NCBI GenBank assembly: GCA_947493285.1
Contig: CANLQH010000004.1
Coordinates: forward strand, 1 to 64,000
Length of the DNA: 64,000 bases
Direction of reading: 5' to 3'
From: an uncultured Tenacibaculum sp.
GTDB lineage: Bacteria > Bacteroidota > Bacteroidia > Flavobacteriales > Flavobacteriaceae
The stretch's first letter is position 1. Each line of letters opens with the position of its first letter. A model generated the notes under the pieces. That model worked only from the letters and a program-made list of their open reading frames with translations, searched no databases and was not told the DNA's origin. Shown here piece by piece: positions 17,851 through 26,509 of the stretch. Both the position numbers and the translations under genes were made by a program.

Positions 17851-17881
17851 AAAAACCCAAGCTACTTAGCTTGGGTTTTTT
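17851..17881 (+). terminator. Intrinsic terminator of clpC
   Basis: The stem aaacccaagct/agcttgggttt with a small loop is followed by a T-rich run, four bases after the clpC stop codon. Confidence 0.85.
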
Positions 17882-17990
17882 CATTCTCTTCTTGTCCTTA
17901 TTTCAATAATTATTCAAACAACTCAAATACTTAATTATTTAAGTTATTGCGATTTAAAAAACACCTATAATCATTTTTTCTGTTAAAATC

Positions 17991-18021
17991 TTTGATAAAA
18001 AAGGTAAAAAAGCTAACTTCG
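17991..18021 (+). promoter_or_regulatory. Bacteroidetes-type promoter
   Basis: A -33 box TTTG (17991-17994) and a -7 box TAacTTcG (18014-18021, one mismatch) are spaced by 19 bases, the usual distance. It lies 30 bases before the thioredoxin-domain lipoprotein gene. Confidence 0.65.
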
Positions 18022-18051
18022 GCGCTTTAAACACCTTAAATTTTTGAAAGA

Positions 18052-19443
18052 ATGAAAAGACTAATACTTTTAGCCCTCATAGGAGTTACTATAGTTTCAT
18101 GTAATAAAGAAAAACCTGTAAAAGATTATTTAATCTTATCTGGTAAAATTGAAAACTTCAAAAAAAGAGACATTACGTTGACTGGTTTTAATTTTGAAAA
18201 AAAGATAAAATTCGATAGGAAAACTGGTACTTTTAGAGATACTGTCAGAATTAACAGAGACGGTTATTACACTCTTATACTTCAAGCTAAAAGAGTATCT
18301 TTAAACCTATATCTTAACGATACAACAAACACCGAAATACTTGCTGATTTTAAAAACATTGGTAATGTTAAATACAAAGGAAACAACTCTAACATTAACG
18401 ACTATTTTGTTAAAAAGAAAAAAAGTTGGACAGAACATATCACTAGCGCTAACAAGTTTTTTTCATTCGAAGAGGAAGAGTTTTTAGACAAATTAGAAGC
18501 CTATAAAGATGATTTAACTGAATTATCAATATCTAACAATTTACCAACAGATTTCTTAAAAGCTGAAGTTAAAAATATAGATTATGAATACTTAAGAAAC
18601 ATTTCAAACTACGAAAAGTTTCATAGCATTTTAACTGGTAACAATGATTTTAAAACATCTGAAGATTTTCCTAACGCTTTTGAAAACTTCAACTTTAGTA
18701 ACGGAGAAGATTACGTGAATTCTTTTTCTTACCGAACGATGCTAAATGAAGAATTAGATAGAATCGCTAGAGAAAAAAATAAAGACGGAGAAGATTTTTA
18801 TCTTACTTACCTAGAGACTATTCAAACTGAAGTTAACGATACTTTGGCTAAAAACGATTTATTACACAAGAGCGCCGTTAAGAGTATTACTTACACAGAT
18901 AACTTAAAAGAGTTCTACAATAAATTCAAAGCATACTCTACCAATAAAGAGCATAAAGAAGAAATTGCTAAAAGTTATAATATATTAAAAACTGTAGCTA
19001 AAGGTGAACCAGCACCAAAGTTTGTTGATTTTGAAAATTATAACGGAGGCACTACTTCATTAGACGACTTATTAAACAAAGGAAAATATTTATACATTGA
19101 TGTATGGGCTACATGGTGTGCTTTTTGTAAAAAAGAAATTCCTTTATTAAAAAGATTAGAAGAAGAGTATCACGGAAAAAACATAGAATTTGTAAGTATT
19201 AGCGTTGATGATAAAAATCAACATGAAAAATGGAAACAAACGATCATAGATAGAGAAATGACTGGAATTCAATTATTTAGCGGAAAGAAGCAAAATGAAT
19301 TAGAATGGGCTCAGAAATTCTTAATAAAAGGACTACCTAAGTTTATCATTATCGATCCTCAAGGAAATATTGTAAATCCTAATGCCCCTGCTCCATCTCA
19401 AGGAGAAAGATTAATTAGTATTTTTGATGAACTGGGAGTTTAA
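18052..19443 (+). CDS. Thioredoxin-domain (TlpA/AhpC-TSA) lipoprotein
   Basis: This 463-aa lipoprotein has lipobox Cys17 (GVTIVSCNK). A DUF4369-like beta region follows (about 25-120), then a helical linker and a C-terminal TlpA-type thioredoxin fold (about 320-463). The redox motif WCAFC has Cys356 and Cys359, and the cis-proline loop is GLPKFII. It would act as a thiol-disulfide reductase on the periplasmic side of an envelope membrane. Flavobacteria carry many such long proteins, whose partners are mostly unknown. A good promoter precedes it and a long inverted-repeat terminator follows, so it appears to be a single-gene transcript. Confidence 0.88.
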   Translation: MKRLILLALIGVTIVSCNKEKPVKDYLILSGKIENFKKRDITLTGFNFEKKIKFDRKTGTFRDTVRINRDGYYTLILQAKRVSLNLYLNDTTNTEILADFKNIGNVKYKGNNSNINDYFVKKKKSWTEHITSANKFFSFEEEEFLDKLEAYKDDLTELSISNNLPTDFLKAEVKNIDYEYLRNISNYEKFHSILTGNNDFKTSEDFPNAFENFNFSNGEDYVNSFSYRTMLNEELDRIAREKNKDGEDFYLTYLETIQTEVNDTLAKNDLLHKSAVKSITYTDNLKEFYNKFKAYSTNKEHKEEIAKSYNILKTVAKGEPAPKFVDFENYNGGTTSLDDLLNKGKYLYIDVWATWCAFCKKEIPLLKRLEEEYHGKNIEFVSISVDDKNQHEKWKQTIIDREMTGIQLFSGKKQNELEWAQKFLIKGLPKFIIIDPQGNIVNPNAPAPSQGERLISIFDELGV

Positions 19444-19450
19444 AAACATT

Positions 19451-19500
19451 CTATATAAAATAAAAAAACCGCTAATTCGCGGTTTTTTTTATTTTATATA
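19451..19500. terminator. Long bidirectional terminator
   Basis: Arms of about 21 bases, tatataaaat-A7-ccgc and gcgg-T8-attttatata, differ by a single A/T and enclose a loop of about 6 bases. It lies between convergent genes and can serve both. Confidence 0.85.
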
Positions 19501-19507
19501 AGATTTA

Positions 19508-20308
19508 CTAGAACCTATTATCACCATCTAAAATATCACCTAAACCACCTAAAACACTTCCTTCCCCTCTACTTCCTCCTCCTGTTTGTGGTGCCATAGC
19601 TAATACTCTCCCTGCTAATCTACTAAATGGTAACGATTGAACATACACAGTTCCCGGACCTTGCAACTTAGCAAAAAACAAACCTTCCCCACCAAAAACA
19701 GTATTCTTAATTCCACCAACAAATTCAATATCGTAATCAACATCTTTAGTAAAACCAACAATACACCCAGTATCTACCTTTAAAACCTCACCAGGTTGCA
19801 ACACTTTTTTTGCCATTGTACCACCCGCATGAATAAAACCAATACCATCTCCTTCCATCTTCTGCATAATAAAACCTTCACCTCCAAACAAACCTCTTCC
19901 TAACCGCTTAGAAAACTCTATTCCAATAGACACTCCTTTAGCAGCACACAAAAAAGCATCCTTTTGGCAAATGAATTTTCCTCCAAATTCTGATAAATCT
20001 ATAGGGACAATCTTTCCTGGATATGGAGAAGCAAACGACACTTGTTTTTTACCTTGTCCATCGTTAGTAAAAACAGTCATAAATAAACTTTCTCCTGTTA
20101 GGATTCTTTTTCCTGCTGAAAAAATTTTTCCTAACAATCCTTTTTCTTGATTAGAACCATCTCCAAAAATTGTATTCATTTTTATTTCAGAGTTCATCAT
20201 CATAAAACTACCAGACTCTGCTACTACTCCTTCTTGTGGATCTAATTCAATCTCAACATATTGCATTTCTTCGCCAAAAATTCGGTAATCTATTTCGTGT
20301 GCATTCAT
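19508..20308 (-). CDS. AIM24 / TIGR00266 family protein
   Basis: This 266-aa protein is a full-length AIM24-family member. It is a beta-rich, glycine-rich fold with repeated aromatic-Gly blocks ([29 protein letters not shown]) and a GGTM segment. The N-terminal segment of about ten residues ([10 protein letters not shown]) leads straight into the domain. The family is named for a yeast mitochondrial protein, and bacterial members have no assigned activity. There is no signal peptide or membrane helix, so it is cytosolic. The C-terminus is a low-complexity Gly-rich tail. A DUF4442 gene precedes it by 42 bases on the same strand, suggesting a two-gene transcript. Confidence 0.9.
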   Translation of the reverse strand: MNAHEIDYRIFGEEMQYVEIELDPQEGVVAESGSFMMMNSEIKMNTIFGDGSNQEKGLLGKIFSAGKRILTGESLFMTVFTNDGQGKKQVSFASPYPGKIVPIDLSEFGGKFICQKDAFLCAAKGVSIGIEFSKRLGRGLFGGEGFIMQKMEGDGIGFIHAGGTMAKKVLQPGEVLKVDTGCIVGFTKDVDYDIEFVGGIKNTVFGGEGLFFAKLQGPGTVYVQSLPFSRLAGRVLAMAPQTGGGSRGEGSVLGGLGDILDGDNRF

Positions 20309-20350
20309 AATAATTAGTTTTTATTATTGGACTCTATTAACAAGGTTTTG

Positions 20351-20806
20351 TTACAGTTTTACTTTCAAACTCCACTCAAATTCAAATTTAGACACAGAAA
20401 TACCTTCTTCATTTATTCCTTCAGAAGTTACTAAAACTATTTGCCCTTCTCCTGTTTCTACCGATTTTTGAATTGCTTCTTTTATCGCCAATCCATCATT
20501 GCATTCAAATTGAATTCTTCCTGTTGCCTTTTTCGTAAAAGTTGCATTCATATTGGTTACTAACATTGAAACCTTTCTTTGAGATTTATCAATTGCTTGC
20601 ATTACCAAAATTCCTGTTGATAATTCTGCTGCCATACCTTGAACAGCCCAAAACATACTTTTAAAAGGGTTTTGATTTATCCATTTATGCTTCACTTTTA
20701 CTAAAGATTTTTCATCAGAAATCGATTTCACTCGTATCCCACAGAAATATGCAGATGGTAATTTAAATAAGGTGAAAAAATTAATTTTTCGAGGTGTAAA
20801 CTTCAT
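20351..20806 (-). CDS. DUF4442 hotdog-fold protein
   Basis: This 151-aa protein matches the DUF4442 group of hotdog-fold, thioesterase-like proteins. It opens with a helical PSAYFCGIRVKSI segment and continues with the core helix FKSMFWAVQGMAAELSTGILVM, followed by beta strands. The catalytic Asp/Glu of proven thioesterases is not obvious, so enzyme activity on acyl-CoA is only a possibility. Upstream of the AIM24 gene by 42 bases on the same strand, it probably leads that transcript. It is divergent from the DUF4870-PadR-PspC operon. Confidence 0.8.
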   Translation of the reverse strand: MKFTPRKINFFTLFKLPSAYFCGIRVKSISDEKSLVKVKHKWINQNPFKSMFWAVQGMAAELSTGILVMQAIDKSQRKVSMLVTNMNATFTKKATGRIQFECNDGLAIKEAIQKSVETGEGQIVLVTSEGINEEGISVSKFEFEWSLKVKL

Positions 20807-20898
20807 TTATTCAGTATTTACAGGCAATTTACAGCTTTTTATTGAATATTATAGCTACCTCACAAATCTTAAAAAAATGTTAAATTTAGTACTATGTA

Positions 20899-20931
20899 TT
20901 GCATAATACCTTTTTAAAGACATATATTTGC
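20899..20931 (+). promoter_or_regulatory. Promoter of the DUF4870-PadR-PspC operon
   Basis: A perfect -7 box TAtaTTTG lies at 20924-20931, with -33 box aTTG at 20899-20902 (21-base spacer). The -33 box is embedded in inverted repeat gtatt-gcat-aatac (20897-20910), a possible site for the PadR protein made by the second gene. Confidence 0.7.
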
Positions 20932-20961
20932 ATAGTCAAGTATTATATAATTCACATTATT

Positions 20962-21390
20962 ATGCAACAAAATAACGAAAACACCAATGCTTTTTTAATA
21001 CACATATCAGCATTTGCAGGATATTTATTTCCGCTAGGAAGTATTATTACACCATTAATATTATGGCAAACTTTAAAAGAAAGAAGTTTGTTTTTAGACG
21101 ATCATGGAAAAGAAGCTGTAAACTTTAACATCAGTTTTGGATTGTATATTTTTATACTAAGTGCATCATTCTTTTCATTTTTCTTTGGGAATTTTATTGA
21201 TGTTTTTAACGGTGTAAATATTGATTTTGGTGAACATCACTCATTCAATGGTCTATTCGGATTCTTAGGAATCGCATCCTTTGTAAGTGTCGTATCACTA
21301 ATAAAAATTGCGCTAATTATTATTGCAGCAATGAAAGCCAATAAAGGAGAGGCATATAAATATCCTTTTACAATTAATTTTATAAAATAA
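20962..21390 (+). CDS. DUF4870 membrane protein
   Basis: The 142-aa protein has a short hydrophilic N-terminus and about three membrane helices (near residues 12-30, 52-80 and 100-130). It includes the DUF4870 signature TPLILWQTLKER followed by DDHGKEAVNFNIS. An upstream start at 20899 would lie inside the promoter, so the ATG at 20962 is chosen. The function of the family is not known. It is the first gene of a run with PadR and PspC, where DUF4870 proteins are often seen, which points to an envelope-stress or membrane-homeostasis role. Confidence 0.85.
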   Translation: MQQNNENTNAFLIHISAFAGYLFPLGSIITPLILWQTLKERSLFLDDHGKEAVNFNISFGLYIFILSASFFSFFFGNFIDVFNGVNIDFGEHHSFNGLFGFLGIASFVSVVSLIKIALIIIAAMKANKGEAYKYPFTINFIK

Positions 21391-21408
21391 CCTTATAAAC
21401 CGCATTAC

Positions 21409-21753
21409 ATGAAGATAGAAAACACAAAAGCACAGATGCGTAAAGGTGTTTTAGAATATTGCATCTTATCAATTTTACAAAATGGTGATGCTTACACTTC
21501 TGAAATACTTTCAACATTAAAAAGTGCAGAAATGATTGTGGTTGAAGGAACTATTTATCCGCTACTTACTCGCTTAAAAAACGCAGGACTGTTAACGTAT
21601 AGATGGGAAGAATCAACCTCTGGACCACCAAGAAAATACTATGTATTAACTGAAAACGGTGGAATGTTTTTGAAAGAATTAGACAAAACATGGAATAATT
21701 TAGTAAACGCAGTAAACCAAGTAACAAGCACAAAATCAACTAAAGATGAATAA
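21409..21753 (+). CDS. PadR family transcriptional regulator
   Basis: This 114-aa winged-helix repressor has the PadR signature. The first helix (RKGVLEYCILSILQNG) leads to YTSEILSTLKSA, then the recognition region VVEGTIYPLLTRLKNAGLL and the wing TSGPPRKYYVLTENG. Short PadR proteins of this kind dimerise through a C-terminal helix and usually repress their own operon. The gene overlaps pspC-like by 8 bases, so the two are coupled. The effector cannot be predicted. The inverted repeat over the operon promoter at 20897-20910 is a candidate binding site. Confidence 0.92.
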   Translation: MKIENTKAQMRKGVLEYCILSILQNGDAYTSEILSTLKSAEMIVVEGTIYPLLTRLKNAGLLTYRWEESTSGPPRKYYVLTENGGMFLKELDKTWNNLVNAVNQVTSTKSTKDE

Positions 21754-23707
21754 GACAATAAATATAAACTTAGGCGGATTCTTCTTCCATATAGATGAAA
21801 TTGCTTATCAAAAACTAAAACGTTATTTAGACGCCATATCGCGTTCTTTAAGCGATGATCCACAAGGAAAAAACGAAATAATTTCTGATATAGAATCTCG
21901 TATTAGCGAATTATTATCGGAAAGAATTACAGATGCTCGTCAAGTAATAAACGAAAACGATATCGAAGAGGTAATTGCTATTATGGGGCAACCTGAAGAT
22001 TATGCAGAAGCTGAAGAAGGTTATGCTACTAGCGGTTCGCACACCAACTACAGAAACAATAACGCTAAAAAATTATTTAGAGATCGTGACGATCGCTTTT
22101 TAGCAGGTGTCGCATCAGGATTAGGTCATTATTTTAATATCGATGTAATCTGGGTACGATTAGCTTTCTTAATCTTAACCTTAGCAGGATTTGGTTTTGG
22201 AGTTATAGGATATATTATCATGTGGATTCTACTTCCTGAAGCGAGAACTACCTCTGAAAAATTACAAATGGAAGGGGAGGCTGTAAATATTGACAACATC
22301 GAAAAAAAAATTCGTAACGAGTTTGACAATATCTCAACAAAGGTAAAGGAAGGCGCCCATGAATTATCAGACAAAATATCTAGTGCAGATTACCAGAAAC
22401 TACGCAACCAAACTAAATCTGGAGCACAAGATTTTGCAGATACTTTAGGAAAAATTTTACTAACCGTTTTTAAGGTATTCGGTAAATTCATGGGCGTACT
22501 TTTAATTTTTATTGCCGGTGTTACACTTGTATCCTTATTATTAGGAATATTTTCTATAGGAAGTTTAGAGTTTTTAAATGTAGATAATGATCTTGTACAT
22601 TATCCACCTTTTTTCTACGATGCTACACTACCTAAATGGTTATTATCTATTTTCCTTTTTATTTTAATCGGAATACCGTTTGTAGTCTTATTTATTTTAG
22701 GATTAAGAATTTTATCTCCCAATGTAAAAAAACTAGGTACTACAGCTATTTTAACCTTGTTAGGAGTTTGGTTAGTCTCATTATTAGCTATTGGTTTTTC
22801 AGGGATTGAGTACGCAACATCTCATGCCTATAACGGAGCAAATGTAAGTAAACACAGCATTACATACGCTAAAGAAGAACCTCTAAAAATTAGAGTAATT
22901 AATGATGATAACATTTATTACAACCATAATTTACGTAACAGAAACAACTCGATAAATGTAGCTATTGATGATACTGAAATGAAGTACTCTAACGATGTAA
23001 ATATTGATATTCGTAAAAGCGAAACAGAAAACGCTTACATAGAAATTAAAAAAACATCAGAAGGTAGAGGTCGAAAAAGAGCTAACGATAATGCTGAAGC
23101 TATAAAGTACAATTTTAAATCTGCTAACAACACCATAGTTTTCGATGCTTTCTTTTTAAGCGAGTATAAAAACATGTGGAAAGATGAAGAAATTAAAGCT
23201 ACTTTATTTATACCAGAAGGTACTACAGTTTATTTTGAAGGTTCAACACGAAGATTTTTAAACGATGTTAAAAACACTCAAGATATTTACGATCGTGATA
23301 TGGCAAATCACCATTTTAAAATGACATCAAAAGGTTTTGAATGCACAGATTGTGATGAGGAGGGTAATAATGAAATAGAACACAATAACAATCAAAAGTT
23401 TATTTCTTCATTAGTCAGTAGTCCAAATAAAATTGAAATGCTTTTTACAAAAAAAATAAAGAAGCAGGCTTTAGAAGATTATATTAAGACCTTAAAAGAT
23501 AGAGATATTATATTTAATTATTCAAATACAAAATTTAATAATAAAGGCTTAATAGATGAATTAAACATGGATATTTATCTAGACGATGATTACAAAGCTA
23601 ATTTTGTAGTACCCAAATTCCAAGAAACTTCTGCTGTCTATGGTTTTATAAGAGATTTTACAGAAGATGCAGAAACTAAATTTAAAGCAGGAAAAATTAG
23701 AAAGTAA
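21746..23707 (+). CDS. PspC domain membrane protein
   Basis: This 653-aa protein has an N-terminal cytosolic segment (1-105) that shares the ISDIESRISELLSERI motif of membrane-adaptor proteins. The PspC domain follows (about 108-170; RDDRFLAGVASGLGHYFNID then a membrane helix), then a linker, three further hydrophobic segments (about 235-265, 295-325, 335-355) and a large soluble, mostly beta C-terminal region. PspC senses envelope stress in enterobacteria; the long Bacteroidetes form is usually paired with PadR, as here. The C-terminal part resembles GIN-type beta domains only loosely. It probably signals membrane damage, but this is inference from context. Confidence 0.88.
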   Translation: MNKTININLGGFFFHIDEIAYQKLKRYLDAISRSLSDDPQGKNEIISDIESRISELLSERITDARQVINENDIEEVIAIMGQPEDYAEAEEGYATSGSHTNYRNNNAKKLFRDRDDRFLAGVASGLGHYFNIDVIWVRLAFLILTLAGFGFGVIGYIIMWILLPEARTTSEKLQMEGEAVNIDNIEKKIRNEFDNISTKVKEGAHELSDKISSADYQKLRNQTKSGAQDFADTLGKILLTVFKVFGKFMGVLLIFIAGVTLVSLLLGIFSIGSLEFLNVDNDLVHYPPFFYDATLPKWLLSIFLFILIGIPFVVLFILGLRILSPNVKKLGTTAILTLLGVWLVSLLAIGFSGIEYATSHAYNGANVSKHSITYAKEEPLKIRVINDDNIYYNHNLRNRNNSINVAIDDTEMKYSNDVNIDIRKSETENAYIEIKKTSEGRGRKRANDNAEAIKYNFKSANNTIVFDAFFLSEYKNMWKDEEIKATLFIPEGTTVYFEGSTRRFLNDVKNTQDIYDRDMANHHFKMTSKGFECTDCDEEGNNEIEHNNNQKFISSLVSSPNKIEMLFTKKIKKQALEDYIKTLKDRDIIFNYSNTKFNNKGLIDELNMDIYLDDDYKANFVVPKFQETSAVYGFIRDFTEDAETKFKAGKIRK

Positions 23708-23721
23708 TAAACAGAAAAACT

Positions 23722-24228
23722 ATGAACTCAATTTTCGATTTCTTTTTTAAAGGAAACTTCTTTATAAAAGTACTAACATTTATATACACCCTATTGCTAT
23801 CATGGGTTATGAACGGACAAGTACAAGAAATCCCTAATTACAAAACTGCTGACGTTGATTTATACAATCAAATTGTAAAAATGGATAGTATTTACTTTAC
23901 CGCATATAATACTTGTGACATGAAAACTCAAGCAGATATCTTTCACGATGACATAGAGCTTTTCCATGACAAAGGAGGTTTAACCACTTCTAAAAAAGAG
24001 TTATTAGAATCTTTAGAAAAAAATATTTGTGGTAAAGTTACCCGTACTTTAATAAAAGGAAGCATTGAAGTATATCCGATTAAAAATTACGGAGCTGTTG
24101 AAATTGGTTATCATAAATTTTATAATAACCGAGAACCCGAAGCAAAGTCAATTCCAAGTAAATTTATAGCTATTTGGAAACAAGAAAACAACCAATGGAA
24201 AATGACAAAAGTTATTAGCCTACATTAA
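23722..24228 (+). CDS. NTF2-like DUF4440 secreted protein
   Basis: The 168-aa product has an N-terminal hydrophobic segment (about 13-30, signal peptide or anchor) and an NTF2-like DUF4440 domain (about 45-168). Landmarks are DIFHDDIELFHDKGG, the cysteine-bearing ICGKV and the terminal AIWKQENNQWKMTKVISLH. DUF4440 folds as a small cone with a pocket, and no catalytic set is evident. It lies 14 bases after the PspC gene and likely ends that operon. The same domain, with the FHD and xNxQWxxxxxxS signatures, is the N-terminal half of the serine hydrolase at 26510, so the two are paralogous. Confidence 0.8.
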   Translation: MNSIFDFFFKGNFFIKVLTFIYTLLLSWVMNGQVQEIPNYKTADVDLYNQIVKMDSIYFTAYNTCDMKTQADIFHDDIELFHDKGGLTTSKKELLESLEKNICGKVTRTLIKGSIEVYPIKNYGAVEIGYHKFYNNREPEAKSIPSKFIAIWKQENNQWKMTKVISLH

Positions 24229-24304
24229 AATATAGTTTATACTAAAAACATTAGTTCATTAGTTAGCTAACTCTAATGACACTAATACTTGGTTTTATTA
24301 GTTT

Positions 24305-24334
24305 ACAAGCCAAAGCAATATTGCTTTGGCTTGT
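24305..24334 (+). terminator. Palindromic terminator
   Basis: A perfect 30-base palindrome (arms acaagccaaagcaat/attgctttggcttgt) is followed by ttctttaa. It closes the PadR-PspC operon. Confidence 0.8.
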
Positions 24335-24386
24335 TTCTTTAAAAAAATACACAAATTAACACTTAAACAACCATAATTTGAAAAAG

Positions 24387-25793
24387 ATGAGAGACTTAAA
24401 AATTTTAACTCTACTTATTGTTATTTGCTATAATTTAAATGCACAAAACAATAATTCAGAAAATAATATTTACGCTATTAAAAACATAAATATTATTCCA
24501 ATGACCAAAGAAAATAAAGTGATTGAAAATGCTACAGTTTTAATAAAGGAAAACAAAATCTACGCTATAAATAAACAAATTCCTGAAAATGCTAAAATTA
24601 TTGATGGAATAGACAAGTGGCTCATTCCTGGATTAATAGATATGCACGTGCATACACTCGCAGATGGAAGCCCATTTGTAATTTACCCAACTAAAGGACC
24701 ATTAGTAAGCTTTAATACGCAGTACAATATGACACCTTATATAGCTAACGGTGTTACAACTGTTTTTGAATTAGGTGCCAGAACAGAACATTTTGGACAA
24801 CGTAATGAAATCATAAGAGGTGATGTAATTGGTCCACGAATGGCATTAGCCAAAATAATTGGAGGAAAAAAATCTAATCCAATAGCTAAAAACCCTGCCG
24901 ATGGAAGAAATGCTGTACGTTTTGCGAAAGAGGAAGGGTATGAATTTATTAAAGTTTATACTTGGCTAAATGAAGAAACCTTTAAAGCAGTTATAGACGA
25001 AGCCGAAAAACAGAATATGAAAGTAATAGGACATATACCAGTTGCTTTCAAGGGTAAAGAAGCTAAAGATTTTTTTATTCCCCACTTTAGTTTAATTGCA
25101 CACGCAGAAGAGTTATCAAAACAAACAGACGATTATAGCTATAAAAAAGCACAAGAATTTGCTCGTTTAGCAAAGAAAAATGAAACTTGGCTAATTCCCA
25201 ACTTAATTAATATGGTCTCAATTAGTAACCAAGCTAAATCTTTAGAAAACATAAAGTCTTCATTTGGTTTTGAATATGTTCATCCTTTAATGCAAAGCAA
25301 ATGGCTTACTGCAAATAAATTTGAAGGATCATCTACTGAGACTATTAATGGGTTTCAAAAACAAACTAACTTTCATACTCTGTTAGTTAAAGCTTTTAAA
25401 GAGGCTGGAGTCCCAATACTTGCAGGAACAGATTCAGGTATTTCTGGAATTATTTGGGGATTTTCAATTCATGATGAACTTAGGTTATTAACAGAAGCTG
25501 GTTTATCTAACGAAGAAGTTTTAGCTTCAGCAACTCGTTTAGCTGCTAATTGGCTCAAAATTGATGATAAAATAGGAACTATTGAAACAGGAAAATTTGC
25601 TGATCTAGTTTTATTAGAAGAAAATCCCTTAGTCAATATTAATAATACCCGTAAAATTTCAGGTGTTTTTATTAATGGTAACTGGATTGATCGAAGTAAA
25701 ATTGACGTAATGTTATCAGAAGTTGAGCAATGGAATAATGAAAATAAAAAAGAATACAATTGGAAAGAACTTTTGAATAATTTAAAAAACTAA
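24387..25793 (+). CDS. Secreted amidohydrolase family protein
   Basis: This 468-aa protein has a signal peptide (cleavage after NLNAQ, residue 20) and an imidazolonepropionase-like amidohydrolase fold. Metal ligands are His87 and His89 in DMHVHT, a Lys in FIKVYT that may be carboxylated, His in VIGHIP and LIAHAEE, and Asp in AGTDSG. The start ATG at 24387 is preferred over an in-frame TTG at 24378. Related exported enzymes act as dipeptidases such as prolidases, or on cyclic amides; the substrate is not predictable. It stands between a strong terminator and an XRE gene and may belong to an accessory stretch reaching to 28.2 kb. Confidence 0.88.
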   Translation: MRDLKILTLLIVICYNLNAQNNNSENNIYAIKNINIIPMTKENKVIENATVLIKENKIYAINKQIPENAKIIDGIDKWLIPGLIDMHVHTLADGSPFVIYPTKGPLVSFNTQYNMTPYIANGVTTVFELGARTEHFGQRNEIIRGDVIGPRMALAKIIGGKKSNPIAKNPADGRNAVRFAKEEGYEFIKVYTWLNEETFKAVIDEAEKQNMKVIGHIPVAFKGKEAKDFFIPHFSLIAHAEELSKQTDDYSYKKAQEFARLAKKNETWLIPNLINMVSISNQAKSLENIKSSFGFEYVHPLMQSKWLTANKFEGSSTETINGFQKQTNFHTLLVKAFKEAGVPILAGTDSGISGIIWGFSIHDELRLLTEAGLSNEEVLASATRLAANWLKIDDKIGTIETGKFADLVLLEENPLVNINNTRKISGVFINGNWIDRSKIDVMLSEVEQWNNENKKEYNWKELLNNLKN

Positions 25794-25868
25794 TAAAAAA
25801 AACTGCGCCTAACAACGTATAAAATTAATTGCTAATTTTAACCTACTTACGAAAGAAACACTTTAGAA

Positions 25869-26408
25869 ATGAATAAACTTTTAAAATATCGAAAAACACT
25901 AAATCTCACTCAAGAGGAATTAGCAGAAAAAGCAGGTGTTTCTACCAGAACAATTCAGCGAATTGAAAAAGGAATAGACCCCAAAGGACATACTTTAAAA
26001 GTTTTGGCAAAGAGTTTGGGAGTTACAGAAAATGATTTAAAAGGAAATAAAATTGTATCAGAAACCATAAATTATCACCTCTCCAAACACATTAATCTTT
26101 CTTCTATTTTTGGGGTAATTCTTCCACCAATTAACATACTACTACCTTGGTTTATTATGAAGCGAAAAAATCAAGTGAATAAAATAACAAAACAAATTAT
26201 TTCTGTTCAAATATTCTACACAATTATTGCATTGGTATGTATTCTTTTAAGTCCGTTTTTAAGTAAATGGTTCGGAATAACGAAACAAATAACATTAATA
26301 CTATTAATCGTTTCGGTTATCATAAATCTATACATAATCATTAGAAACACCATTGAATTGGATAAAAATAAAAAACTATATATCAAACTGAATTTCAATC
26401 TTCTATAA
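25869..26408 (+). CDS. Membrane-tethered XRE-type regulator
   Basis: This 179-aa protein joins an XRE/HTH_3 domain (residues 3-58) to a C-terminal membrane region. The HTH domain contains NLTQEELAEKAGVSTRTIQRIEKG and a KVLAKSLGVTENDLKG tail. The membrane region has about three helices (75-97, 113-138, 143-165). Such membrane-anchored HTH proteins may couple DNA binding to a membrane signal. It lies upstream of the NTF2-serine hydrolase gene on the same strand with 101 bases between. The TRTIQRIEKG helix is shared with regulators often found next to beta-lactamase-like proteins, so regulation of that gene is plausible but unproven. Confidence 0.82.
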   Translation: MNKLLKYRKTLNLTQEELAEKAGVSTRTIQRIEKGIDPKGHTLKVLAKSLGVTENDLKGNKIVSETINYHLSKHINLSSIFGVILPPINILLPWFIMKRKNQVNKITKQIISVQIFYTIIALVCILLSPFLSKWFGITKQITLILLIVSVIINLYIIIRNTIELDKNKKLYIKLNFNLL

Positions 26409-26509
26409 CAAGTGTCAGATGATTGTCACATATTTGTCAGGTAAATTTTCGCAGCTTTCTTAATTGATGTCAAGAGATTTGTAATTTCAAACATCAATCA
26501 AAATTTAAA

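Noticed and set aside
20899..20961. Upstream in-frame start for the DUF4870 protein
   Set aside because: The start lies in the -33 region of the promoter.
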